From NCBI GenBank assembly GCA_964230215.1, contig CAXRGQ010000007.1, positions 930,001 to 994,000 of the forward strand: a stretch of DNA of 64,000 bases, given 5' to 3'. Under the pieces are notes generated by a model, which was given only the letters and a program-made list of their open reading frames with translations, did no database searches and was not told where the DNA came from. A program made the position numbers and the translations under genes. Below are positions 7,665-16,536 of the stretch, piece after piece (positions within the stretch are counted from its first letter, which is position 1; each line of letters opens with the position of its first letter). The DNA is from JAUILH01 sp964230215. GTDB taxonomy: Bacteria > Bacteroidota > Bacteroidia > Flavobacteriales_D > JAUILH01.

Positions 7665-10600
7665 TGACGGCAGAGGAGTTAAAGACCTTATATCAGGAAG
7701 ACGATCGAGTTGTAGCAATATGTGATGATGCGCATATTCTAGGGGAGAAACTACGCATTGATGGTACGGTTGGCGCTGGAATTTCAGTCGTTGCCAGTGC
7801 GGTAATGGATAAAATTGAGGGTATTCACATGTTTATCCTTCCCGACAAAGAAGAAGCGGCTTATTTCTATAACGACCTGCAGCAGCTTAATGTAGCACGC
7901 AAAAACATTCTCTTTTTTCCAGAATCCTACAAACAACCTTATCAAGTTGAAGGAGTTGACAATGCCAATGTGGTTCTCAGAACAGAAGTGCTCAACAAAA
8001 TTGCTAAGTATTCTAAGTTTGCGGCTATTGTCTCCTACCCAGAAGCTATTGTTGAGAAAGTAGTGACCAAAAGCACACTTCACAAAAACACCTTAGAGAT
8101 TAAACAAGGCGCTACTTATTCGATTGACTTCCTGAATCAAGTATTTCTGGAATATGGTTTCGAGAAGGTCGATTACGTCTATGAACCTGGACAATTTTCC
8201 GTGAGAGGGGGTATTATTGATGTGTTCTCGTTTAGTAATGAAATGCCTTATCGTATTGAGCTGTTTGGAGATGATGTAGATTCCATTCGTTCTTTCGACC
8301 CAGGAAATCAGTTGTCCGTTAAGAAACATGGTTTTATAACCATCATCCCGAATATCCAGAGCAAGGCGGCCAATGAAAAACGCCAGAGTTTGGTAGAGTA
8401 CCTGCCAGAATCAGCTAATATTTGGATGAAATCTGCAACAACCATTACTGGTAAACTGGCACAAGAGTATAAAAAGGCTCAATATGCTTACGATAAGTTG
8501 GAAGGAGAGGTAAAGCACTTAACGCCAAGCGAATTATATGTAGATGCAGATACTTTTCTTTATCAGATTAAACAGCGCTCACGTATCGAATTTGGTGCCC
8601 TCAACAAAAAAGACGATGACGCCGATAAAGTGGTGAGTTTTTCTCAATCACCGCAACCAAGCTTCAATAAAAATTTCGATTTATTGTTTGAAAACCTCAG
8701 ACAGAATGAAGCTGGAAAGTACAAGAATTACATCTGTTCTGACAATCCTAAACAAATCGAACGATTACACGCCATTTTTGAGGATGCAGATGCTAAAACA
8801 AACTTTGAGTCGAGCACATTTTCTTTACATGAAGGCTTTATAGATCACAATCTGAAATTGGCTGTTTACACAGATCATCAAATATTTGAGCGTTACCACA
8901 GATTCAGGTTAAAAGACGGTTTCAAGAAAAACAAAGAAGCCATCACCTTAAAAGAGCTTCACTCACTGCAAAAAGGCGACTACGTAGTGCATGTAGATCA
9001 TGGTGTCGGACAATTCTCTGGTCTCCAAAAAATAGATGTAAACGGTAAGGATCAAGAAGCTATCCGATTGATATATGGAGGCAATGATATCCTGTACGTG
9101 AGCATCCATTCCTTACACAGAATATCGCGCTATACAGGTAAAGAAGGTACGGCACCCAAGATGAACAAACTGGGCAGCCCTGCATGGAATAACGCGAAGA
9201 AAAAGACCAAGACCAGAGTTAAAGAAATGGCCTACGATTTAATTAAATTGTACGCCAAACGAAAAGCGCAGAAAGGATTTGCGTATTCGCCTGACACGTA
9301 TCTTCAAAACGAATTAGAGGCCTCATTTATTTATGAGGATACGCCAGACCAATTAAAGTCAACCATTGCTATTAAAGAGGACATGGAAAGCGAATCACCT
9401 ATGGATAGATTGGTTTGTGGTGACGTTGGCTTTGGCAAAACCGAATTAGCGATTCGCGCAGCATTTAAGGCGGTTACGGACGGAAAACAAGTGGCTATTT
9501 TGGCACCCACTACTGTGCTTACATTTCAGCATTATCGCAATATCTCTGAGCGATTAAAAGACTTTCCGTGCAGGGTAGATTACATCAACCGATTTAAGTC
9601 ACAAAAGAAGCAAACAGAGACCTTAAAAGATCTGGCAGAGGGGAAAGTGGACATCATAATCGGCACACATAAACTGGCCAGTAAAAACGTCAAATTCAAA
9701 GATCTGGGATTATTAATTATCGATGAAGAGCAGAAGTTTGGTGTGAACGTTAAGGATAAGCTTAAAACAATCAAAGCCAATGTTGATACCTTAACTTTAA
9801 CCGCAACACCTATTCCTAGAACACTTCAATTTTCGTTAATGGGGGCAAGGGATATGTCCATTCTTAATACGCCTCCGCCGAATAGAGTGCCTGTTCAGAC
9901 TGAGCTTAGAACCTTTAATGAAGAAGTTATTCGTGATGCAATAATGTATGAAGTGCAACGAGGAGGACAAGTGTTTTATGTGAATAATCGCATTCAGAAC
10001 ATTCAGGAAGTTGCAGGGATGATTCAGCGATTGTGCCCAGATGTGCGCTTGGCGATAGGTCATGGACAAATGGAAGGCAAAAAGCTGGAAGAGGTTATGA
10101 TGGACTTCATGGAAGGACTCTATGACGTGCTCCTAGCGACCAGTATCATTGAATCCGGTATTGATGTGCCAAATGCCAATACCATGATAATCAATGATGC
10201 GCATCACTTTGGTTTATCCGATTTGCATCAGCTAAGAGGGCGCGTTGGACGATCGAATAAGCAGGCCTTTTGTATCTTATTGTGTCCACCGCCACATATG
10301 CTAACCAATGATGCACGAAAGCGTTTACAGGCAGTTGAGCAGTTTTCGGATTTAGGTAGCGGATTCAATATTGCCATGCGCGATTTGGACATTCGTGGGG
10401 CAGGAGATTTGTTAGGTGCTGATCAATCAGGCTTTATCTCAGAGATTGGTTTTGACATGTATCACAAGATATTGGAAGAAGCCATTGAAGAACTGAAGGA
10501 AAACGAGTTTAAAGACTTGTTTACCAACAAAAACGAGGATTTAGAGAAGAAACGTTACGTCAAAGAATGTTCAATTGAAACCGATTTGGAGATTCTTATA

Positions 10601-11014
10601 CCAGATGATTACATCAACCAAGTAAACGAAAGAATTGCGGTTTACAAGCAGATAAATGAGGTGGATAATGAAGCTGAGTTGGAGGAAGTAAAATCAGAAA
10701 TTGTTGATCGATTCGGGCCAATTCCAAAGAAAGCAGAAGCCCTTTTCAGTTCGCTTAAATTACGTTGGATGGCGAAGGACATGGGCATGGAAAAAGTAGT
10801 CATCAAAAACAACAAAATGATTGCCTACTTCATCTCAAACCCAGAGTCTGGCTTCTATCAAACTAATAAATTTATGTCTGTTATTCAGTATGTACAAGCC
10901 AACGCACAAAAAGTCAGATTGAGTGACAAAAACGATCGCTTCAAAATCATTTTTGACAAGGTAAATGACATTAATCACGCCAACGCACGCATGGAGGAAT
11001 TGGTGGTTAACTAA
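7664..11014 (+). CDS. mfd: Transcription-repair coupling factor Mfd
   Basis: An 1116-aa ATP-dependent translocase that removes RNA polymerase stalled at lesions and recruits UvrA. Domains in order: UvrB-like N-terminal domain with YVYEPGQFSVRGGIIDVFS (about 170-190), a CarD/RNA-polymerase-interaction domain (GDYVVHVDHGVGQFSGL, about 440-460), helicase lobe 1 with Walker A GDVGFGKTELAIRAA (about 588-602) and DEEQKFGV, lobe 2 with ATSIIESGIDVPNANTMII and QLRGRVGRS, and a C-terminal TRCF domain. Length is normal for the family. The one-base overlap with fbp suggests co-translation. Confidence 0.97.
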   Translation: MTAEELKTLYQEDDRVVAICDDAHILGEKLRIDGTVGAGISVVASAVMDKIEGIHMFILPDKEEAAYFYNDLQQLNVARKNILFFPESYKQPYQVEGVDNANVVLRTEVLNKIAKYSKFAAIVSYPEAIVEKVVTKSTLHKNTLEIKQGATYSIDFLNQVFLEYGFEKVDYVYEPGQFSVRGGIIDVFSFSNEMPYRIELFGDDVDSIRSFDPGNQLSVKKHGFITIIPNIQSKAANEKRQSLVEYLPESANIWMKSATTITGKLAQEYKKAQYAYDKLEGEVKHLTPSELYVDADTFLYQIKQRSRIEFGALNKKDDDADKVVSFSQSPQPSFNKNFDLLFENLRQNEAGKYKNYICSDNPKQIERLHAIFEDADAKTNFESSTFSLHEGFIDHNLKLAVYTDHQIFERYHRFRLKDGFKKNKEAITLKELHSLQKGDYVVHVDHGVGQFSGLQKIDVNGKDQEAIRLIYGGNDILYVSIHSLHRISRYTGKEGTAPKMNKLGSPAWNNAKKKTKTRVKEMAYDLIKLYAKRKAQKGFAYSPDTYLQNELEASFIYEDTPDQLKSTIAIKEDMESESPMDRLVCGDVGFGKTELAIRAAFKAVTDGKQVAILAPTTVLTFQHYRNISERLKDFPCRVDYINRFKSQKKQTETLKDLAEGKVDIIIGTHKLASKNVKFKDLGLLIIDEEQKFGVNVKDKLKTIKANVDTLTLTATPIPRTLQFSLMGARDMSILNTPPPNRVPVQTELRTFNEEVIRDAIMYEVQRGGQVFYVNNRIQNIQEVAGMIQRLCPDVRLAIGHGQMEGKKLEEVMMDFMEGLYDVLLATSIIESGIDVPNANTMIINDAHHFGLSDLHQLRGRVGRSNKQAFCILLCPPPHMLTNDARKRLQAVEQFSDLGSGFNIAMRDLDIRGAGDLLGADQSGFISEIGFDMYHKILEEAIEELKENEFKDLFTNKNEDLEKKRYVKECSIETDLEILIPDDYINQVNERIAVYKQINEVDNEAELEEVKSEIVDRFGPIPKKAEALFSSLKLRWMAKDMGMEKVVIKNNKMIAYFISNPESGFYQTNKFMSVIQYVQANAQKVRLSDKNDRFKIIFDKVNDINHANARMEELVVN

Positions 11015-11122
11015 CGAATTCTACCCAAACACCAACCAATAATAAACTAGGATTACAATAATTCCTTTTTTCTTGAAATCACTGCCTAAATTCCCTAAAT
11101 TAGTAGGGCAAACGCAGGGGAT

Positions 11123-12520
11123 ATGAAGAAATTAGCATTGGGGATTTTATCCATGAGTATTTTAAGTGCTCAATCACAAAACATTACGGATGAATTTGAC
11201 ATAGTTTGGGAAACTTACGTAGGGTTGACAAGCTTTAGAACGACTATAAAAGTGGACGATGGGATAGTTTACATTCCAAGCAATGGAGATAAACGCCATG
11301 GTAAAAGTGATATAAATGATGGCATTCAAGTCTTGAATGCAAGTAATGGAGTGGCAAAACTCATTTTGAATGTAGAGGGTGAAGCAAGTGAAGATTGCAA
11401 TGGCGTGGCTATTTATCAAGACAAGTTATTTTTTGGTAATGATTACGGGCAGTTTTATTGCTACACTAAATTTGGTGAATTAGTTTGGAAAAGTGGATTT
11501 GGTGGTTGGTTCGAGCTATCAGTGGAAGAAAACAACGCCAATCAAGAAGATGATGTAGAAGGCGCCCCAGTATTAGCGGATATAAATGAGGATGGCTATC
11601 CAGATGCAGTATTTAATGTGGAAGGAAATGGTCTTGTAGCCTTGAATGGTAAAACAGGCGATTTTCTTTGGTCTTTTAGGCATCCTTGGGGTGATGGTAC
11701 ATATATGAACGCCCCATGCGCAGATGATTTAGACGGCGATGGCGTAACAGATTTTGTCATAGGAGGTAAAGTACTTACCGTTGACGGATATGGTTATGGC
11801 AATGCAATCTATGCTATCAATGGAAAATCAGGGATGCCCTTGTGGCAATATGATGTTCATAGTGGGGTGCATGCCTCACCACAGATCTACGGAACAGGAG
11901 ATAACAAGAGAATTGTAATTGCTGAGGCCTACTCGGATGTGACCTTGCTATACCCAGATGGTAAATTGGACAAGTTCATTAATCTTAATATGATTTCTGG
12001 CCCTTATGAAGGCGCCATTTCGGGCTTGTTTTCTACGCCCATACTCACTAAGTCAAAAAAGCTTGTAATTGGGACTTCATGGTGGGGTAATGAAGATGGC
12101 GTGTGGATTTGTGATTTAAATTCGAGCAATTTTGTGGAAGCAAAAGACGGTCTAATCGAATTAATAGATGATGCAAAAGATTACCACAAAGCAGGGCCAA
12201 TTTCCTCTTCAGCAGTAGTAGCAGATGTGCTAAAGAAACCGAAAGGTTATGAGATGATTATCTGCACAGAAAAGGGGGAGATGCTAATCTTTGATGCCAA
12301 AGGAAATCTGCACAAACGATTAAAATTACCTGCTGGGGTAGAAGCAACGCCTTATGTAGGTGATATTGATGGAGATAAGAAGACTGAAATCATCGTGGCC
12401 TGTTTGGACGGAAAAGTATATTGTTATCAAACAAAAATGAAGGCAAAAAAGCGCATTCAAAATGGACAGTTTAGAGTGAATAATTCGAACACTGGAGTGC
12501 TTGAATATGCTGGATTTTAG
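11123..12520 (+). CDS. Secreted beta-propeller protein with PQQ-like and FG-GAP-like repeats
   Basis: A 465-aa exported protein. A signal peptide (1-18, cut near SAQSQ) is followed by about seven repeats of the type GxxxxVNGKTGxxLWSF, e.g. VALNGKTGDFLWSFRHPW and YAINGKSGMPLWQYDVHSG, the PQQ-like blade pattern. These alternate with calcium-binding-like loops ADINEDGYPD, DDLDGDGVTDF and GDIDGDKKTEII, as in FG-GAP/VCBS repeats. No T9SS sorting domain is present at the C-terminus (NTGVLEYAGF), so it is probably periplasmic or released by another route. No enzyme motif is visible; the role is unknown. It is transcribed alone upstream of purH. Confidence 0.8.
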   Translation: MKKLALGILSMSILSAQSQNITDEFDIVWETYVGLTSFRTTIKVDDGIVYIPSNGDKRHGKSDINDGIQVLNASNGVAKLILNVEGEASEDCNGVAIYQDKLFFGNDYGQFYCYTKFGELVWKSGFGGWFELSVEENNANQEDDVEGAPVLADINEDGYPDAVFNVEGNGLVALNGKTGDFLWSFRHPWGDGTYMNAPCADDLDGDGVTDFVIGGKVLTVDGYGYGNAIYAINGKSGMPLWQYDVHSGVHASPQIYGTGDNKRIVIAEAYSDVTLLYPDGKLDKFINLNMISGPYEGAISGLFSTPILTKSKKLVIGTSWWGNEDGVWICDLNSSNFVEAKDGLIELIDDAKDYHKAGPISSSAVVADVLKKPKGYEMIICTEKGEMLIFDAKGNLHKRLKLPAGVEATPYVGDIDGDKKTEIIVACLDGKVYCYQTKMKAKKRIQNGQFRVNNSNTGVLEYAGF

Positions 12521-12625
12521 CTAAGTTTGTAACATTATATTGTACTTATTAACATTGGGCTAAAACAGAGGGTGCTGCAAGCGAAAATCTTGCTAAACTT
12601 GTAGGCTTAGCATCACGGCAAGGAA

Positions 12626-14155
12626 ATGGGAGAAATGAAAGCAATAAAAACAGCTTTAATATCGGTATTTAGTAAAGAAGGATTAGAACCTATCGTTCGC
12701 AAATTGAATGATTTAGGGGTTGAAATTTTATCTACAGGAGGAACACAAAAATTTATTGAGGATTTAAACTGCCCAGTAAAGGCTGTTGAGGACCTTACAA
12801 GTTATCCATCAATTCTGGGAGGACGTGTTAAGACTCTGCACCCAAAAGTATTCGGCGGTATCTTAGGACGCAGAGAACTGGACGCAGATGTAGCACAACT
12901 AGAAAGCTATGAAATCCCAGAAATCGATTTAGTAATTGTGGATCTATATCCTTTTGAAGATACCGTAGCTGCTGGAGGCTCACATCAAGAGATCATAGAA
13001 AAAATTGATATCGGCGGAATATCGCTTATCAGAGCTGCCGCTAAAAACTATAAGGATGTTTTGATTGTGTCGTCTGTTTCTCAGTATGGGGATGTTCTTG
13101 AGTTATTGAATACTAAAAACGGCAACACAGAAGAAAGTGACCGCAGAGCCTTCGCACAACATGCATTCAACGTTTCGTCAAACTACGACACACACATTTA
13201 CAAGTGGTTCGCGGGAGATAAGGATGAGGCGATGAAATTGAGCTTCATGGAAGGAACTGTTCTTCGTTATGGTGAAAATCCCCATCAACAAGGCGCGTTC
13301 TACGGTGACTTAAGTGCTGTGTTTGATAAGCTACACGGAAAAGAATTGTCGTACAACAACTTGTTGGATGTAGATGCAGCCGTGAACTTGATGTATGACT
13401 TTAAAGATGACGCACCTACATTTGCCATCTTAAAACATAATAACGCTTGTGGTCTAGCGACGAGACCTACATTGCATGAAGCTTACAAAGATGCACTAGC
13501 AGGAGATCCTGTTTCTGCATTTGGAGGCATTTTAATCTCAAATAAGGATATTGATGTCGATACTGCCAATGAGATTAACGAACTATTCTGTGAGGTAGTC
13601 ATTGCGCCTACATACACAGCTGAGGCATTGGAGATATTAAAATCAAAAAAGAATAGAATTATTCTGGTGCAGAAAATGTGGCCAGCTCCGAGCAAAGTGT
13701 ATCGTTCAATTTTGAATGGAGCACTTGTTCAAGACAGAGATGCGATTACAGAAACTAAAGAAAACTTTACAGCAGTAACCAATACAACGCCAAGTGAATC
13801 TGAAAAAGATGATTTGGTATTTGCGAATAAGTTGGTGAAGCACACAAAATCAAATACCATCGTTTTAGCTAAAGGCGGACAATTGTTGGCTAGCGGAACT
13901 GGACAAACATCTCGTGTAGATGCGCTTAGACAAGCCATTCACAAAGCAGAGTCGTTTGGATTTGATTTAAACGGGGCAGTTATGGCCTCAGATGCATTCT
14001 TCCCTTTTCCAGATTGTGTGGAAATTGCGAACCATGCGGGCATAAAAGCCGTAGTACAACCTGGAGGCTCCATTAAAGACCAGTTGTCAATAGATTATTG
14101 TAACGAGCACAATATGGCAATGGTGTTTACAGGTAATAGACATTTTAAACATTAG
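12626..14155 (+). CDS. purH: Bifunctional AICAR transformylase / IMP cyclohydrolase
   Basis: This enzyme carries out the last two steps of purine synthesis, AICAR to FAICAR to IMP. The 509-aa protein has the N-terminal MGS-like cyclohydrolase domain (LISVFSKEGLEPIV, EILSTGGTQKF, GGRVKTLHPKVFGGIL, DLVIVDLYPFE, IDIGGISLIRAAAKNY) and the transformylase domain (LRYGENPHQQGAFYG, AILKHNNACGLA, GDPVSAFGGILISN, SDAFFPFPD) ending in the typical VFTGNRHFKH. Two ATGs nine bases apart (12626, 12635) are possible starts; both follow purine-rich sequence. mreB begins five bases after its stop, so it may be the first gene of the cell-shape operon. Confidence 0.97.
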   Translation: MGEMKAIKTALISVFSKEGLEPIVRKLNDLGVEILSTGGTQKFIEDLNCPVKAVEDLTSYPSILGGRVKTLHPKVFGGILGRRELDADVAQLESYEIPEIDLVIVDLYPFEDTVAAGGSHQEIIEKIDIGGISLIRAAAKNYKDVLIVSSVSQYGDVLELLNTKNGNTEESDRRAFAQHAFNVSSNYDTHIYKWFAGDKDEAMKLSFMEGTVLRYGENPHQQGAFYGDLSAVFDKLHGKELSYNNLLDVDAAVNLMYDFKDDAPTFAILKHNNACGLATRPTLHEAYKDALAGDPVSAFGGILISNKDIDVDTANEINELFCEVVIAPTYTAEALEILKSKKNRIILVQKMWPAPSKVYRSILNGALVQDRDAITETKENFTAVTNTTPSESEKDDLVFANKLVKHTKSNTIVLAKGGQLLASGTGQTSRVDALRQAIHKAESFGFDLNGAVMASDAFFPFPDCVEIANHAGIKAVVQPGGSIKDQLSIDYCNEHNMAMVFTGNRHFKH

Positions 14156-14160
14156 GAACT

Positions 14161-15186
14161 ATGGGGATGTTTGACTTTTTCACGCAAGAGATTGCGATTG
14201 ACTTAGGCACAGCGAATACGCTGATTATATACAACGACAAAGTAGTGGTTGACGAACCTTCCATTGTGGCTGTTGATAGAGGAACTAATAAGATTATTGG
14301 AATCGGACGTGTTGCTCAGCAGATGCATGGTAAGACCCACGAGAATATAAAAACTATCAGACCACTAAAAGACGGTGTAATTGCAGATTTCCACGCAGCG
14401 GAGCACATGATTAGAGGGATGATCAAAATGATTAAACCAGGAAGAAGCGTATTTAATCCATCGCTTAGAATGGTAATCTGTATTCCTTCTGGAATTACTG
14501 AAGTTGAAAAACGTGCGGTGCGAGATTCGGCCGAACATGCAGGAGCAAAAGAAGTGTACTTAATTCATGAGCCTATGGCAGCCGCTATCGGTATTGGAAT
14601 TGATGTTGAGGAACCAATGGGTAACATGATTATCGATATTGGTGGTGGTACTTCAGAAATTGCGGTAATTGCTTTAGGCGGAATTGTTTGTGATAAGAGC
14701 ATCCGTGTTGCTGGTGATGACTTTACCAACGATATTGAAGAGTACATGCGCCGTCAGCACAACATCTTAATTGGTGAAAGAACGGCTGAACAAATTAAAA
14801 TTGAAGTAGGTGCAGCCTTGCCGGAGTTGGATGATCCACCCCAGGATTACGCAGTAAGAGGTCGAGATTTAATGACGGGTATCCCAAAAGAGATTCATGT
14901 TACTTACGCCGAAATCGCCCATGCGCTGGATAAATCTATTTCTAAGATTGAAGAAGCCATTCTAACTGCACTTGAGATGACGCCACCAGAGCTTTCAGCC
15001 GATATCTATAAAACGGGTATCTACCTTGCTGGTGGAGGTTCAATGTTAAGAGGTCTGGACAAACGTATCTCGTTAAAGACAAAACTACCGGTACATATTG
15101 CAGACGATCCACTAAGAGCAGTGGCAAGAGGTACAGGTATTGCACTTAAAAATATCGATAGATTCCAATTCCTTATTAGAGATTAA
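14161..15186 (+). CDS. mreB: Rod shape-determining protein MreB
   Basis: A bacterial actin that organises lateral wall synthesis at the inner membrane. The 341-aa protein has the ATP-binding phosphate-1 motif IAIDLGTANTLIIY (residues 11-24), phosphate-2 IIDIGGGTSEIAVIAL, the connect and adenosine segments (HEPMAAAIGIG, IYLAGGGSMLRGLDK), and a short amphipathic MFDFFTQE N-terminus for membrane contact. Its length is normal. It opens a tight run mreB-mreC-mreD-mrdA-rodA, the standard elongasome order. Confidence 0.97.
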   Translation: MGMFDFFTQEIAIDLGTANTLIIYNDKVVVDEPSIVAVDRGTNKIIGIGRVAQQMHGKTHENIKTIRPLKDGVIADFHAAEHMIRGMIKMIKPGRSVFNPSLRMVICIPSGITEVEKRAVRDSAEHAGAKEVYLIHEPMAAAIGIGIDVEEPMGNMIIDIGGGTSEIAVIALGGIVCDKSIRVAGDDFTNDIEEYMRRQHNILIGERTAEQIKIEVGAALPELDDPPQDYAVRGRDLMTGIPKEIHVTYAEIAHALDKSISKIEEAILTALEMTPPELSADIYKTGIYLAGGGSMLRGLDKRISLKTKLPVHIADDPLRAVARGTGIALKNIDRFQFLIRD

Positions 15187-15190
15187 GTAA

Positions 15191-16021
15191 ATGCGAAATA
15201 TCATCCATCTGCTATATAAGTACAATGCCGTTTTGGTGTTTATAGTACTGCAAGTGGTGTGTTTTGCTTTGATTTTTACTTACAGCTCATTCCATCGTAG
15301 TTCTTATTTCAACTCATCACTCACTGTTGTGGGCTGGATGAAAGATGTTACCTATAACATCAATGAGCCCTTTATTGCTATGAAGGAGAACGATCAGTTG
15401 CGAGAGGAAAATGCAAAGCTCAATGATAAGATGCCAGAAAACTATTATCGTCTTGAGAAAAATGCCGTGGTCATTAATGACACAATGTACCAACAACAAT
15501 TCACTTATCTGCCAAGCCAGGTAATTGATAATTCTTTCGATAGAACTCAAAACTATCTCCTAATTGATATCGGTTATGATAAGGGTGTTAAAGCCGATAT
15601 GGGAGTAATTGGGCCAAATGGAATAGTTGGTTTTGTAAAGGATGCAGGACCAAAGTACTCACTAGTAATTCCTATTATCAACCCAAATTTCCACACGGCT
15701 GTTAAACTAAAAAAGAACAATTATTTTGGCATGATAGACTGGTCTGGAGGTGATCCTGGAGTGGCTGTTATTAAAGGGCTGACTAAGACTGCTCCCGTTG
15801 AAATTGGTGACACAGTGGTCACTAAAGGGGCAAATGGTAGGTTCCCTGCAGGATTGCTAGTTGGAACAGTAAAAAAGGCTGAAGAAGTGGCTGGTAGAAA
15901 TGATTATGATCTGGAAATTGAGCTTTCTACCAATTTCTTGAATCTTCATCATGCCTATGTAATCGTTAACAAATTTAAGGATGAGTATATGAGCATCCGT
16001 GATTCAATTCCACAAGAATGA
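15191..16021 (+). CDS. mreC: Rod shape-determining protein MreC
   Basis: A 276-aa bitopic protein that links MreB/RodZ to periplasmic wall synthases. One N-terminal transmembrane helix (about 10-31, AVLVFIVLQVVCFALIF) is followed by a short coiled coil (ENDQLREENAKLNDKM, about 61-76) and the periplasmic double beta-barrel with YLLIDIGYDKGVKADMGVIG and IGDTVVTKGANGRFPAGLLVG, both typical of MreC. It starts four bases after mreB, and its stop overlaps the mreD ATG (ATGA). Confidence 0.95.
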   Translation: MRNIIHLLYKYNAVLVFIVLQVVCFALIFTYSSFHRSSYFNSSLTVVGWMKDVTYNINEPFIAMKENDQLREENAKLNDKMPENYYRLEKNAVVINDTMYQQQFTYLPSQVIDNSFDRTQNYLLIDIGYDKGVKADMGVIGPNGIVGFVKDAGPKYSLVIPIINPNFHTAVKLKKNNYFGMIDWSGGDPGVAVIKGLTKTAPVEIGDTVVTKGANGRFPAGLLVGTVKKAEEVAGRNDYDLEIELSTNFLNLHHAYVIVNKFKDEYMSIRDSIPQE

Positions 16022-16536
16022 CACGTTTTGGACCGTTTTTACATATCATCCAGTTTGTTCTTTTTGTGCTAGTACAAGGATTGCTCATCAATGAAATTGA
16101 TTTAGGTCCCAATACCCATCCTTTGCTACACATTCTATTCATTTTAGCCTTGCCGCTTGAGTTACCAGTTTGGTTGCTGATGTGTATCGCCTTTGCGTAT
16201 GGGGTTTGCATAGACACTTTCACCAGTACTATTGGTATGCATACCTCCGCCATGGTGTTATTAGCAGGGGCTAGACCAATCGTTTTGCGCTTAATAAGTC
16301 CAAGGGATGGATATGAACCAGGACAGCTACCAACCATTAGTTTTATGGGAATTCGTTGGTTCTTGCTTTACGGAGCTATAATGACACTCATTCACCATAT
16401 TTGGTACTTCTTTATTGAAAAGATGTCGTTTGCGGATGCTGGTGATACGCTGATGCGCATACTATTAAGTTCTCTTGCCACCTTGATTTTAATGATTATC
16501 ACGCAGTATTTATTCTTTAGATTGGCAAGAAGATAA
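16018..16536 (+). CDS. mreD: Rod shape-determining membrane protein MreD
   Basis: A 172-aa polytopic inner-membrane protein with about five hydrophobic helices. MreD sequences are poorly conserved; the call rests on size, hydrophobicity, the loop FAYGVCIDTFTSTIGMHTSA, which resembles the family's GxxxDxxxxxxxGxx segment, and above all on its place between mreC and the PBP2 gene. It overlaps mreC by four bases and mrdA by one. It probably acts in the elongasome as partner of MreC. Confidence 0.9.
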   Translation: MTRFGPFLHIIQFVLFVLVQGLLINEIDLGPNTHPLLHILFILALPLELPVWLLMCIAFAYGVCIDTFTSTIGMHTSAMVLLAGARPIVLRLISPRDGYEPGQLPTISFMGIRWFLLYGAIMTLIHHIWYFFIEKMSFADAGDTLMRILLSSLATLILMIITQYLFFRLARR